From the NCBI RefSeq assembly GCF_026262505.1, contig NC_067203.1, positions 14,396,392 to 14,460,391 on the forward strand: a DNA stretch of 64,000 nt, in the 5' to 3' direction. Made by a program: the position numbers and the translations under genes. The notes beneath the pieces were generated by a model. That model did no database searches and was not told the origin of the DNA. It worked only from the letters and a program-made list of their open reading frames with translations. Positions 40,471 through 50,759 of the stretch are shown piece after piece. This DNA comes from Trichomonas vaginalis G3 (Eukaryota; Parabasalia; Trichomonadida; Trichomonadidae). The number at the start of each line of letters is the position of its first letter. Position 1 is the stretch's first letter.

Positions 40471-42165
40471 TTATGATAAAAGATTGATAATATCATAATA
40501 ACATTTGCGCTCAGCAATGCTTAATGGAGTTTCTCCATCTTTATTTTGAATTGATTTATTGATTTTTGACAGATTGAGTAGATATTTACAAGTATCGTAC
40601 TCATTATTTATTACTGCTAAATGAAGTGGTGTATTTCCATCGTTAGTTTTCTGATTGATATCATAATCATACCTCAGGAAATATTTAATTGCATCAATAT
40701 TTCCTTTTTCTGAAAACATATGAATAAATGTTCGTCCCTCACTACATACGGAAAATTTATCAGCGCCGCATTCAATAAAATCTTTTGTTAATTGGATATC
40801 TCCTCTCCATGCAGACTTGAGATAAACGCAGCCGACAATTTTTGTATGAATAGTTGGCGCAATTACTTTAAAATAATATAGAATGGTTGCCAAATCTCTT
40901 TGGTCCGAGGCTTCTTTAATTAGACTATATACATAATCAAATTTTGATTCATTTAACCACATTCCATTGATTTCTTTTATTTTAGGCAAATGTTCTCCAA
41001 TTATGCTTATGAAATCTCTGTTATTTATTGAAAATGCCTGTTTTGTAATGACATAAGTTAAATCTTTTAATTCTCTATTCTCTTTTTTAAGTTTTTCAAT
41101 TTCAGAATTTTGACTTTTGTACTTCCATTCATTTGAGTCATTTGACTTTTCTAATCCGTATATTTTGCTATTTAATGCTGATTTTTCTGATTTACGATTT
41201 TTGATTTCGTCAGTTTGTGATATGTTTTGCTTCTTTAATTTATCATTTTCATCCTTTAATGTGGTGTTTTCCCTTTTTAATCTTGTCAATTCATCATTTT
41301 GGCTTGAGTTATTATTCTTAAGCTGTGAGTTTTCTCGCCTCAATTGTGCGAGTTCGTCATTAATTGTTGATTTGTTTTGGCTCAAATCTCTAATTTTGGT
41401 TTCTAATTCGTTGATTTTATTGTGACTTTCTTTAATGTTTTCTTGAAATGTTTTGAACTTTGATATGATATATGATTGAATGTTATTCTTAGCTAATTGA
41501 TTATTAACTGTTGATAATATTTTGATTGATTCAATAACATCTTTAACATCAATATATTCATCATTAAGATATGATAAAATGTCAAAGAATGATTGATCTT
41601 TGTTGAATAATGAAAATATTAAATCATTTGAATTGATATTTTGCTGTTTGAAATGAACTAATAATTGTATAGCAAAATCAATACCTGCTTCAACAATTGA
41701 ATCAATAAGTTTATCATGAGGGATTGAATCAATATTATTGATTATGAAGCAGAATATCTTATTATTATATCCAGATTCTTTACAATATTTGATCTTTCTA
41801 ATTATGTTTTCGAAGTTGTAGTCATCATCATTGAATCTCTTCATATACAATGAAATCAAATATTTACTTTCCATTACATTTCCAAGTGCATGAAAGTCAT
41901 AGAAAACACTATCTTCGACATTCTCTGGAACTTGCAGCTTCAAAATACTTTCGAGAACTTTATATGCATCCGAGCCTTTTATTTCTGCTTTGAATCTAAA
42001 TTCTTTGATAGATCGATTCAAATAATATTGATTTTTAATTTTATCCGACATTGCAGATCCAACATATATATTTGTATCGTATACATGGTTATTGATATAT
42101 ATCTTAATAGGTGGAGATTCGAATGAATCCAAAGATTCAACTAGTTGAGCAAGGATGTCACACAT
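40471..42165 (-). CDS. BTB-like/coiled-coil/ankyrin protein (paralogue 2)
   Basis: A 564-residue paralogue of the protein at 26192-27910 with the same order: BTB-like head (IKIYINNHVYDTNIYVGSA), helical part, N/E/K-rich coiled coil, and ankyrin repeats (NTPLHLAVINNEYDTCKYL, ETPLSIAERKCYYDIINLL). The frame is open 44 codons further upstream, but the ATG at 42165 aligns with the paralogue's start and has the Inr TCATTTTT at 42170-42177. The coiled-coil part is the most divergent between the two. It converges on the 37370-40381 gene with a gap of about 90 bases. Confidence 0.82.
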   Translation of the reverse strand: MCDILAQLVESLDSFESPPIKIYINNHVYDTNIYVGSAMSDKIKNQYYLNRSIKEFRFKAEIKGSDAYKVLESILKLQVPENVEDSVFYDFHALGNVMESKYLISLYMKRFNDDDYNFENIIRKIKYCKESGYNNKIFCFIINNIDSIPHDKLIDSIVEAGIDFAIQLLVHFKQQNINSNDLIFSLFNKDQSFFDILSYLNDEYIDVKDVIESIKILSTVNNQLAKNNIQSYIISKFKTFQENIKESHNKINELETKIRDLSQNKSTINDELAQLRRENSQLKNNNSSQNDELTRLKRENTTLKDENDKLKKQNISQTDEIKNRKSEKSALNSKIYGLEKSNDSNEWKYKSQNSEIEKLKKENRELKDLTYVITKQAFSINNRDFISIIGEHLPKIKEINGMWLNESKFDYVYSLIKEASDQRDLATILYYFKVIAPTIHTKIVGCVYLKSAWRGDIQLTKDFIECGADKFSVCSEGRTFIHMFSEKGNIDAIKYFLRYDYDINQKTNDGNTPLHLAVINNEYDTCKYLLNLSKINKSIQNKDGETPLSIAERKCYYDIINLLS

Positions 42166-42169
42166 CTTG

Positions 42170-42177
42170 AAAAATGA
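42170..42177 (-). promoter_or_regulatory. Inr deciding the start of ankyrin paralogue 2
   Basis: TCATTTTT on the minus strand, four bases before the ATG at 42165. Confidence 0.65.
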
Positions 42178-42460
42178 ATTTTGGTGGTTTTTTATCAACA
42201 AAAAAAAATTGATAGAACACACAATACGACTTTTTAATATTATTTTGCATTTATCATTTAAATAATTTTTTACAATTGTGATAAAATAACAAATCACAAT
42301 TAATCACAAATTGATACTTTTTTGAATTGTCAAAAAATGGACGCAAATATAACAAATGATTCCTATCGCATTAATATCAGCAGCTTATCAATAACATCAT
42401 TTATTGCAATGATAGTTTATTTAAAATAATTTGATTTTATGTCTATGTTTCATAATTTTT

Positions 42461-44200
42461 TTATTTATTTTTAATATTTCTTGCAGTAAATGCATGCAAT
42501 AATTTTGAAATACGATTTATTTGTTTTCCAGGCCTATTTGTTGGCTTTCCAACACAAAAACCATGTGATAATCTATATTTATGTGTACAACTAGTACAGG
42601 CATTTGGTAAAGCATTTTCGCATGTTTCGCAATTCATAGAACAATTTTTGCATTCTCTTGTGAGAACCTCCGAATAAGTTCTTGTTGGACAATTTTGAAA
42701 ACAACTTTTATTAAATTTATAAAATAAAGATCTGCATAATGAACACCCGTTTTTTGTACATCTTTGACAGTTTTTATCTTCACATTCACTGCATTTATTA
42801 TTATCTTCATAAGTTCCATCTGGACAAATTGAAAAACATCGGCCTTAATAGAATTTATAATTCATCTTGCATTGTGTGCAGATATTTGAATCCTTGCATA
42901 AGTTACAATTACTATGACAGGAATAGCAATTGGTTCCAGATTGATAAGTACCAGAAGGGCAGGAACCGTAGCATCTTCCATTGAATAATTTATAGTTAGA
43001 ATTGCATCTTGAGCATGTAGTAGAAGAAGAACATGTTTGACAATTTGAACCACAATGTTGGCATGATGAACCTGATTTGAAAGTTCCTGAAGGACAATTG
43101 ATATAACACTTTCTATCATACATTGAATAACCGCTGTTGCATTGAAAGCAATAGCTTGACGATGAACATGAATTGCAACCAGTGCTGCATGAGAGACATT
43201 TTGATCCTGATGCGTAAGTTCCCCTTGGGCAATTTGTGATGCATTGGTTATTGTATAAGAAATATCCAGATCTGCAGCTATCACATCTACTTTCAGAACA
43301 TGAATTACAATTAGAAATTCGACATTGGTAACAATTTGATCCAGATCTATATGTGGCAGATGGACATGTTGAATAACATTGTCCAGTATATAAGAAATAT
43401 CCAGATTTGCATTTATCACATGTATTTAATGAACAAGTATCGCAGTTAGAAATTCTGCATGATTCTTCTATACATTGTATTCTTGAATATCCTTTGAGAT
43501 TCCGAAATAACATTCCATCGTGCCAAGGCATTCTTTCATCTGGATGTAATCTTTCATGTGGAGGTATTCCTTCGTCCGGATCATTTACTCTAGGATTAGA
43601 TGGATGTGTTCCAAATGGACAACTATCATAACAATTGCCGTTGTACCAATAATCTAACCCATCGCATGGTCTATCTAAGTATGGATGACAACCATCATAA
43701 CCATCTAGACAATTAAGACGGAAACTGCCAAACTCTTTATTTCTTCCATAAAATAATTTTCTTGAGATATTGGAAATATTGAAATTAATATTTAATTTGA
43801 TTGAATTTGCTCTTCTTTTTGGTTTGCTAATACCATAATATTGTATTTTAGTTTCAAATGAATTGTTATCAAATTCGAGGTTATTTCGAGTCGCTTTAAT
43901 AAATGGAACACCAATATTAAGAAGAATTGAAGTTGGTTCATTTATTTCCAAAACTCCTTTTGTATAATTTTTAACATAAATATTCGATTAATTTGATGGA
44001 TATGTTGCACTCTCAATAATAAAGCTGTATGAGCCACTTTGCAGTTCAATAACATATGGACTGCATGAAATTGTGGAATTACAAGGATAATAAAATGAAT
44101 AATAATCTTCAAAAGAAACTTTAGGATTCCCTTTGGTCGCATCAAGCAAATAGTATCGTATTGGTCCATTAATAATGTTTGTTGATCGGTTACTGGACAC
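42461..44200 (-). pseudogene. Furin-like Cys-rich surface-type protein with in-frame TAA codons
   Basis: About 580 codons in one continuous frame, interrupted by TAA at 43988-43990 and 42845-42847. Family-like sequence runs straight through both: at the second, the repeat pattern YKLFNGRCYGSCP continues as YKFY, stop, GRCFSICP. After an amino part of about 240 residues come seven to eight furin-like repeats of about 45 residues with CxxC pairs (CPSGTYQSGTNCYSC). Such repeats occur in secreted or surface proteins. No signal peptide or clear ATG start can be seen, and a further TAA lies just upstream of 44200. There are no frameshifts, so the damage is recent, or the stops are read through. Confidence 0.7.
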
Positions 44201-44706
44201 TTATTTATAATAAAGCATGATTTAATTCATATTCTACACTACTCTATGAAAAGTTAGTCTCAATTGTGAGCTTTACAAAAACTAAGTTTATCTCAACAGA
44301 TATTAAAGACCATATGCAGTTTCGAATTTGGAGTTTTGAGAATTAAATGATTTTTGAAAGAAATGCTCCAATAATCAAATGAATTTATAAGATTCATCCT
44401 TACAACAGCTGAGATGGTACAAATATCCAAATCTAACTCAGTAACGATAAAAGTTCATTCAAAATAGCTGATTTATTCAGATTTATTTAAATATGCATTT
44501 GAATCTTAAAGAATTATAAAGAATTGGAGTTAACTCATAGTAAAATGACAATTAAAATATCTGGGTGCAATAAAAACCAATGATTTCCGTATAAAAATAT
44601 TTAATAACAAACAAAAATAAATAAAAGATAAATAATAATCAAAAATACATTAGCCAAAGGTCAAATGTATATAAATAAATCAAATAAAATGAACGAATAA
44701 ATAAGA
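44201..44706. other. Spacer, no gene
   Basis: AT-rich, with stops in all frames; nothing recognised. Confidence 0.5.
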
Positions 44707-45999
44707 TTAGTAATCGGAATCAGACGAATAATTCGTATTGTCTGCGAACATCAAATCATCATCAGAATTGTCATAGTCATTCACATTATCATCTGAATAC
44801 AGGTCGAATTTAGACTTAGGGGAGTCAATTTTCGAATTAATATTTCGGTTGAAATTTTCTTCTTCATTAGGATAAACAGGCATCATCTTTTTGCTTTGTA
44901 CAGGTGATATCTTCTCTTCCCACTTGTATAAATGTGATTCAGCGAACATATGCCATGATGATGACTTAATAAACCTGTTTAACTCCTGGCTGATTGTGTA
45001 ACAGTGTCCAATGAGAAGAGTGTTCTCTTTGTTGCGAGCGATACATGTCTTCTGTACATTGTTCTCGAAGATTTGGATGATTGCCTTTTTGAGGTCATTG
45101 ATATCGAGGGAAGCTTTGATGAATTTGACTACGGCACAGTGGAGCATTGAGTTTATCTTCTCGCTAAAGAAATGGTTCTTAATATTCCTGACAATCTTTG
45201 TACAATTGATTGAAGGGAAAGCGGCAAGATAATTAAGGGCTTCTACCTTAGTTTGTGTGAATGGAGAGTCTTCGCAGCATAAATTGATGCAATATTTGGA
45301 AATTGCATCATTTCTTGCAATATTTTTAGCAAGTTTTAGGACTTTTGTAGGATGTGAAAGAACAATGATCTCAAAGGAACTTGATACATCTGTAGATACG
45401 TACTTTGGATGTAAAAAGTTAAGGCAAATTGGAATTAATTATGATTTTCTTTCGTCAATGAAAGACTTCTTGATTATAGATGCCAAATGTTCATCTGAGA
45501 CTTCTTTGGAACACAAAATCCTTAAAATAGCTGAGAATAGCTTAGTTGTCAACTTTGGATCCAAATCGTTGAGCTGGTAAAAGAAATCTTGCACAAATGA
45601 TTCATGTAGATGGTGCAACAGTGTTGGCAATATAACATCCGAGTTGTTGAGTAATTGATTGACATCATCAGGGAAAGAAGAGAGAAAGTGAGAAAGAACA
45701 GTTGTTAATGCCCACATTCTATATGTGGTTGATTGTGAGAAAGATGAGAAGTATGCTTCAAATAATGAAGAATCTTTCAATAAAAATTTGGCGATTACTC
45801 CTTGATATATGTTGATTGCGTTGATACATCTGCGAGATAGAGTCGATGCCTCACTAGAAAAGGCATTATCACATAAAAAACTTAGAAAGTTGATGTCATT
45901 CATTTTAATATTGTATATTTGCTCTTTACCTATCTTAACCTTGTGTAGAAAATCATCCTTGTTCAATAGTTCCTCGTATGAAGTGCATTCATTGATCAT
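44707..45999 (-). pseudogene. SAPS-domain protein (PP6/Sit4 regulator) with one in-frame TAA
   Basis: SAPS proteins are regulatory subunits of the Sit4/PP6 phosphatase. The start (MINECTSYEELLNKDDFLHKVKIGKEQIYNIKMND), the helical repeats (DSSLFEAYFSSFSQSTTYRMWALTTVLSHFL) and the motif NTLLIGHCYTISQELNRF fit the family, as does an acidic, disordered tail. A single TAA at 45439-45441 splits the gene into 186 and about 243 codons. The frame is the same on both sides, and the sequence after the stop (LIPICLNFLHPKYVS) is coding-like throughout. The total of about 430 codons is short for the family. It is either a recent nonsense mutation or read-through. An internal ATG at 45147 could start a shorter product. 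Confidence 0.6.
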
Positions 46000-46865
46000 T
46001 TTAAAATATTTTAGGTCTTGTCAAAAATAGGGTGGCCTCAAATTGACTCATGAATTGAAATTTTGAATGCGAAAATTTTAGCGGGATGAATAATATATAT
46101 GTAAATCAGAGTTATTCATATTTCAATCAAAGATGTCAAATTATCAAGAACTTATTGAATTGGTTTAAAATTTTATTAGCCTTGATTTTAACCAGATATA
46201 TATGTAAATTGGATTATGTGGATTTATTTCATGCATTCGAACCACTCATAAAAATTAATTTATTCAAATTTTAAATTGAGAAAAAATTTCGAATTTTCTA
46301 AATCGAATTTAGATTTTTTTGATCAAAACAAGATTAAATTTTTCCTTATCGTCGTATCAGTTCAGAATTAATACAATTTTTTCTAAATTGGATCGTCTTC
46401 GCCAAATCAATTTTCCCTCCAAAAGTAGTTTTTCTAATTCAGTTATTGATACTAGTTCCCAAACCCACTATACGGATTTCACAGGCATTCAATTTTGAGC
46501 CGATGAATGTTCATATTTTCTATAGTTTTTGACAGTCATAATTTTCAAAGTATCTTATATTTATATAATAAATAAAATATTTCAAGTGTTGCACTTTTCT
46601 GCCATTGAAATTTTGGTCGCCAACAAAAAGGCTATTTTCTCCATAAACTGTATTAATATTATATTTTCTAATATTATATTTATACATGGCACGATGGGCG
46701 CTACTTTTTTGGCGCCAGCGGCGCCGCCCGCGCCTCCGGTGGCTCCCAATTATAGATCCAAGGTGATCTGATTTTTGCATCCCTGGGATGGACGATACAC
46801 CCAAAGTGTCACCTTTTTTGGGATAACATGAATTTTAAATATCATGAGAGTTCTGCAAACCATAT
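46000..46865. other. Spacer with a small GC-rich island
   Basis: Mostly AT-rich. At about 46690-46750 there is an abrupt GC-rich stretch made of GGCGCC-type palindromic words (GGCGCCAGCGGCGCC), followed by TGGGATGG and CCCA words. A 94-codon minus-strand opening crosses it but looks like repeat sequence, not a gene. Confidence 0.5.
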
Positions 46866-47766
46866 GCACAATATCTATTCAGCCTGACTTCTTGTATATA
46901 TGAGTTAGACTTCTTAAATATTGTGCTTGGGGCGATATAAGCATTTCCGAGATTATCATCGTGCTCTATAGTATGCTACTTCTCCCTGGTTCTAGCTCAG
47001 TTCCAAGGATATTGGCGTTCAAGGATTTGGCAAGGTCCTTCCGAAGTCTCTCATTCGATGAGAGATTTCGGAAGAATCTTGCCTTAAAGTACTCCAACTC
47101 TTGTTCTTTTGTTCCTAAATAGTGAGAAAAGTTATTTGACTACTTAAGGTAGAGATTATCCGAGGTCCCTCATTTGATGAGAGGCCTCGGATAATCTCTG
47201 CCTTAAAATTGTACACTTGTAGTCCATGAGAGTGTAAGTATACATTGATAGGACAGCTTTCTTCTGAAGTCTTAGATTTGATGAGAACCTCAGAAGAAAA
47301 CTGTCCTATTTTATAGTAAAAGGAGTTTCAGGAGCTCCAAAGCTCCCTTTCGTAAGGATTAGGAGCTTTGGAGCTCCTGGTTCGGAGATGTGTTTCGCAT
47401 CTTTCATCAGAAAAGGACATTTACCATCTGGGACTCTGTTGATGGAGACTCAGGAGCTCCAAAGCTCCTTTAGTAAGGATTAGAAGCTTTGAAGCTCCTG
47501 GTTCGTAGACGTGTTTCGCATCTTTCATCAGAAGAGGCCCAAATGGTAAATAGCCTCTGCTGATGAGCTTCAGGAGCTCCAAGGCTCCCTCTCGTAACGA
47601 TTAGGAGCTTTGTAGCTCCTGAAGGTAAGGTAGGATTGCTCTGATCTCTAATCAGTAGATGCCATGCCTCATTATGAACTCTACTGACAAGAGATCAAGA
47701 GCTCCAAGGACTCCCTTTTTAGTTAGTGGCGTTCTCACCATTTAGTAGGATTGCTGATCCTACTAA
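46866..47766. repeat. Array of about eleven different hairpins
   Basis: A non-coding stretch made of successive inverted repeats with short loops. Their approximate spans are 46866-46926, 47029-47083, 47144-47206, 47248-47309, 47329-47379, 47405-47444 (weaker), 47451-47500, 47526-47565, 47571-47621, 47643-47696 and 47742-47766. Stems are 8-20 pairs. Example: GGCAAG, CTTCCGAA and TCTCTCAT pair with ATGAGAGA, TTCGGAAG and CTTGCC around a TCG loop. Three of them (47329, 47451, 47571) share the stem CAGGAGCTCCAAAGCTCC and alternate with a CATCAGA-stem type (47405, 47526). No frame is open through it. Confidence 0.8.
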
Positions 47767-48639
47767 TGAAGTGATCACTTAGTATACGTTTTGAATAAAT
47801 TGAATTTTTTTTTAGAATTTAGTATTTTTTATAGACATCACATGTATATTATAAATACATAAATATATTCTTTAATTCAAAAAATTCAATTCGGTTTTGG
47901 GATGGGTATCCCAGCCCCAAGTATTCAATTTTATTCAATTTTTAAGAATTTTGGGTTGGGATGCCCAGACCAAAACAAGCTTTATATTTGATGTGTAGAT
48001 ACGTATGTGTGCATCATTGTTGTGTATATATTATGTTTTTAATGAAAAAAAATCTGATTCAAAAGAAATTATCACTAATTAGTTGATAATATAAAGAAAA
48101 AATAGATAAATTGTATGTTTTGAGAGTATTTATCCACATTCACTCATATGAATTTCATTAAATAGTGTCTTTTTACTCCCAAATTTATTTTGAATTATTG
48201 AAATCAAAGAAAAAAATCAGAAAAATTTCTCGAAATTTTTATTTTCAAAAAAAATTTGGATTTTCTATTGAAAACTGACACTGGGAGGACGATAGGGCTG
48301 GGATTGGAGATACCCCGCTCACTTGGGAAAAATACGGATCTATACTCCCAATGGTGGGGAGGAGACGATAGAAAAAGATATAAATTTTACTAAAAAAATT
48401 GAATTTTGGAAATTCTTTTGATTTTTTTGAATGATTTACGAAGAGATTGAACATATTTTGTACTATGAAATATCGTTATTAATAAATTTACTTCTTAAAC
48501 ATCTATTAAAATCGCAATTTTGAATATTTTTATGATTTTTTTTGACCCGATCACTTGCGCCGCGCCCACTGGAGGGGCGTTGTAAAGTATTCAAAAATCA
48601 ATGTAAACATTTCTTTTTTGCTCCCACCTCCCATTGGGA
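47767..48639. other. Spacer with small palindromic motifs
   Basis: AT-rich with scattered G/C words. TGGGATGGGTATCCCA (about 47896-47915) and TTGGGATGCCCAGA (about 47955) are related small palindromes; another similar word lies near 48290. CCTCCCATTGGGAGG is a palindrome at about 48627. No gene. Confidence 0.45.
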
Positions 48640-48820
48640 GGGGGGCATATATCTTGTAGCATTCAAGTTCAAGTGATGAAAGTGCATAAGAAAGCTCCTT
48701 AATCATACCGATAGAAACAGCATTAGGGCGCAAATGGCGCTCGTGATGTTTCCCATAAAAGCTTAATTTCAGGTATCCATAATCATAATCTGTCAGACAC
48801 AATAATTCATTAGCACACAA
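48640..48820 (-). pseudogene. Histone-deacetylase-like amino-terminal scrap
   Basis: About 55 codons reading LTDYDYGYLKLSFYGKHH, then ERHLRPNAVSIGMIKEL, then YKIYAPLPMG. The order acidic-Tyr-Gly, then YG..H, R.P.. and a helix matches the first strand and helix of class I/II histone deacetylases (compare [21 protein letters not shown]). It stops in repeat-like G-rich sequence, so only the beginning is present. No ATG at its upstream end. It is a truncated gene fragment. Confidence 0.4.
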
Positions 48821-49276
48821 TCATCGTTTCTCAATCAAGAAACGAAACGCATGATTGATTATGCTGGCCATTAAATTTTCATATCAAATAATTTATACTT
48901 CAAGAAAAATTAAAGACTAATCAAACCAAAGCTTAAAATTCTCAGTGTTTACAACTCTCATACTTCGAATATGCATATTTCCAAAATAGCATGAAAATTT
49001 TTTTTCATTTGAGCTCATTTTCTTTTGTTCTATTAACTAATACATGCAGTACAAGCTTGTTATACGTATTTAATAAGTAAGGTCTTAGGGAAATAATAAA
49101 AAAGAATTTTGCTATTAATTATATTAAACAATATTTATTTGTAATTTCGTGATAATTATATTTCTTATTACAAAGTAAAGGTATTTGATATAATGTTTGC
49201 CTTACAAAAATGTTTCCTTTGTCTTGCCACCATAGGTATTCTATTTTGTCACTTTTTGCGCCCGCCGTGACATGTA
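48821..49276. other. Spacer, nothing recognised
   Basis: AT-rich, without open frames or repeats of note. Confidence 0.5.
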
Positions 49277-49287
49277 TAATTATATTA
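49277..49287. repeat. Target-site duplication, left
   Basis: TAATTATATTA, identical to 50749-50759 on the other side of the element. Confidence 0.75.
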
Positions 49288-49356
49288 AGGATGTCAATTC
49301 GGAAAATTGTTTTCGTTTTAGGAGAATATAATTTTCCGTTTGGAAAATTTAAAAAG

Positions 49357-49377
49357 TGAGACGCGCAGGATTCGAAC
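49357..49377 (-). other. tRNA 3'-end relic
   Basis: The minus strand reads GTTCGAATCC, a perfect internal B box, followed by exactly the ten bases plus discriminator needed to complete a T arm and acceptor strand (TGC, GCGTCTC, A), then C and a run of five T, like a polymerase III stop. The 5' side does not pair and no A box or anticodon arm is present, so only the 3' end of a tRNA gene is left. Confidence 0.45.
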
Positions 49378-49513
49378 TTTATTAAAAGTTGATTTAAATA
49401 TATTCTAGTGTGGAATCTAAGGATAATATCATATTTAAAATAAGAATATACGAGTTTAGGTAGTTTTATTTTTTTCGATAAATTTGAGAGTATGTACGTT
49501 TAGGGCATCAAAA

Positions 49514-49575
49514 GTGTCAATTCGCTCAGCGAAAGCTGAGCTAGCTTCGTTCTCGAAAGAATAGGGAATTGACAC
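49514..49575. repeat. Inverted repeat inside the transposon
   Basis: GTGTCAATT pairs with AATTGACAC, enclosing further palindromic words (TTCGCTCAGCGAA, AGCTGAGCTAGCTT). The terminal word GTCAATT is also part of the transposon's own ends, so this may be an internal copy of the terminus. Confidence 0.5.
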
Positions 49576-50748
49576 ATTCATATCATTTCAACAAAATTTG
49601 ATCAAATTGAAATTCAATAAAATTCAATTCACTTCATATCCTTCAGTCAGTACATTGACATCCTTCTACATCACAATTATAACTCGGGCATCAATAGTTC
49701 TACAACTAACTCAGAAAAAAACAAGATTTTTACTTCCAGCTTACAGCTTTTAAAAAGTTTCGATGATAAAAATCACTCTACTCTTGTTTATAGATATGTG
49801 GTGATAGTAGGTAAACATATTCTTATCGATTTTAATAAAAATATTTGTACGAAAATCTGAGCCAATTAGAGAGTTATTCATAAAGTATATGATAATTATA
49901 ATTACTTTATCTTTGTTTTATCTTTGAATAAACAATTTAATTTAAATTGCATAATATTTTTTGGTTGAAAGACAGGAAACTTAGTTGAGTTTGTATTATT
50001 TTTATCGTTTAATTCATCGTATCAGTGAGTGATCCAGATATTTAAGATATTTAGAAAAAAAATTATTAATTTGATTAACAAATTTTAATCAAAATAGCAA
50101 AAATCTATTTGATAGCTGTAAACAAACAATAATTTTTATTTCAAGCAAAATCACTTATTTTCATCTAAACGTATAAAATTGTCAATTTTATGAAAATAAA
50201 TTGAAAATCTCATGAAATGTAAAGGAGAGTAATATTTTTTAATTTTCTTTTTTTCTTTGTCTCAAATATTTTCTGTTGGGAATTTTCTTGTTATCAAAAA
50301 ATAATTTTAATATTTGTTTATTTCATTACATACAATAAAATTTTAAAAAACTCTATTTCTTCTCAAGAAAATTTTTTCCTTCATATGAAGAAACATTTTG
50401 TTCTCCATTTGATACTGAGTCTAAATCTCGATTTTTGAATTTTCTTCTTTCCAAATTTCTTTTTTCCAAATTAGAAGTTTAATTCAAATTTTCAATAGTT
50501 TATATATTTTCTCAAACCGTCTCAGATTTTCTCACTTTTTAGGGATTTTCTCTCAAAATATACAAAAATAGTAATATCAATACATGTGTCTAATATACTT
50601 TAAAACCATCGTGACAAAATTCAAAAACGAAGAGTTCTTCTCTCCAAATTTTTTTCAAAATCAAAAAAATGAGATAAAAAAGTACGTTTGGAAAATTCAT
50701 TTTTAGCATTTTAGGAATTTTCTCACTTTTCTTCCAAATTGACATCCT

Positions 50749-50759
50749 TAATTATATTA
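50749..50759. repeat. Target-site duplication, right
   Basis: TAATTATATTA, the second copy of the 11-bp duplication. Confidence 0.75.

Larger units (their letters stand above)
49288..50748. mobile_element. Non-autonomous DNA transposon, Mutator-like
   Basis: A 1461-bp element bounded by inverted repeats: AGGATGTCAATTCGGAA at the left and its complement (one mismatch) at 50732-50748, continuing less perfectly inwards. It is flanked by a perfect 11-bp direct repeat, a target duplication length typical of Mutator-like elements, which are common in Trichomonas. It contains no transposase or any long frame, so it would need enzymes supplied from elsewhere. The perfect duplication indicates fairly recent insertion. 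Confidence 0.7.

Noticed and set aside
45140-45445. Intron across the TAA of the SAPS gene
   Set aside because: No trichomonad splice signals (5' GTATGT-like and 3' ACTAACACACAG-like) near the stop.
42461-45999. Alternative genetic code with TAA as a sense codon
   Set aside because: VPS13, USP7 and other long genes end normally at TAA and have none inside, so a genome-wide change is excluded.
47029-47766. CRISPR array
   Set aside because: The units are hairpins of differing sequence without constant-length spacers, in a eukaryotic genome.
49357-49377. Functional tRNA gene or LTR primer-binding site
   Set aside because: No 5' half or anticodon arm; no TGG start and no long terminal repeats around it.
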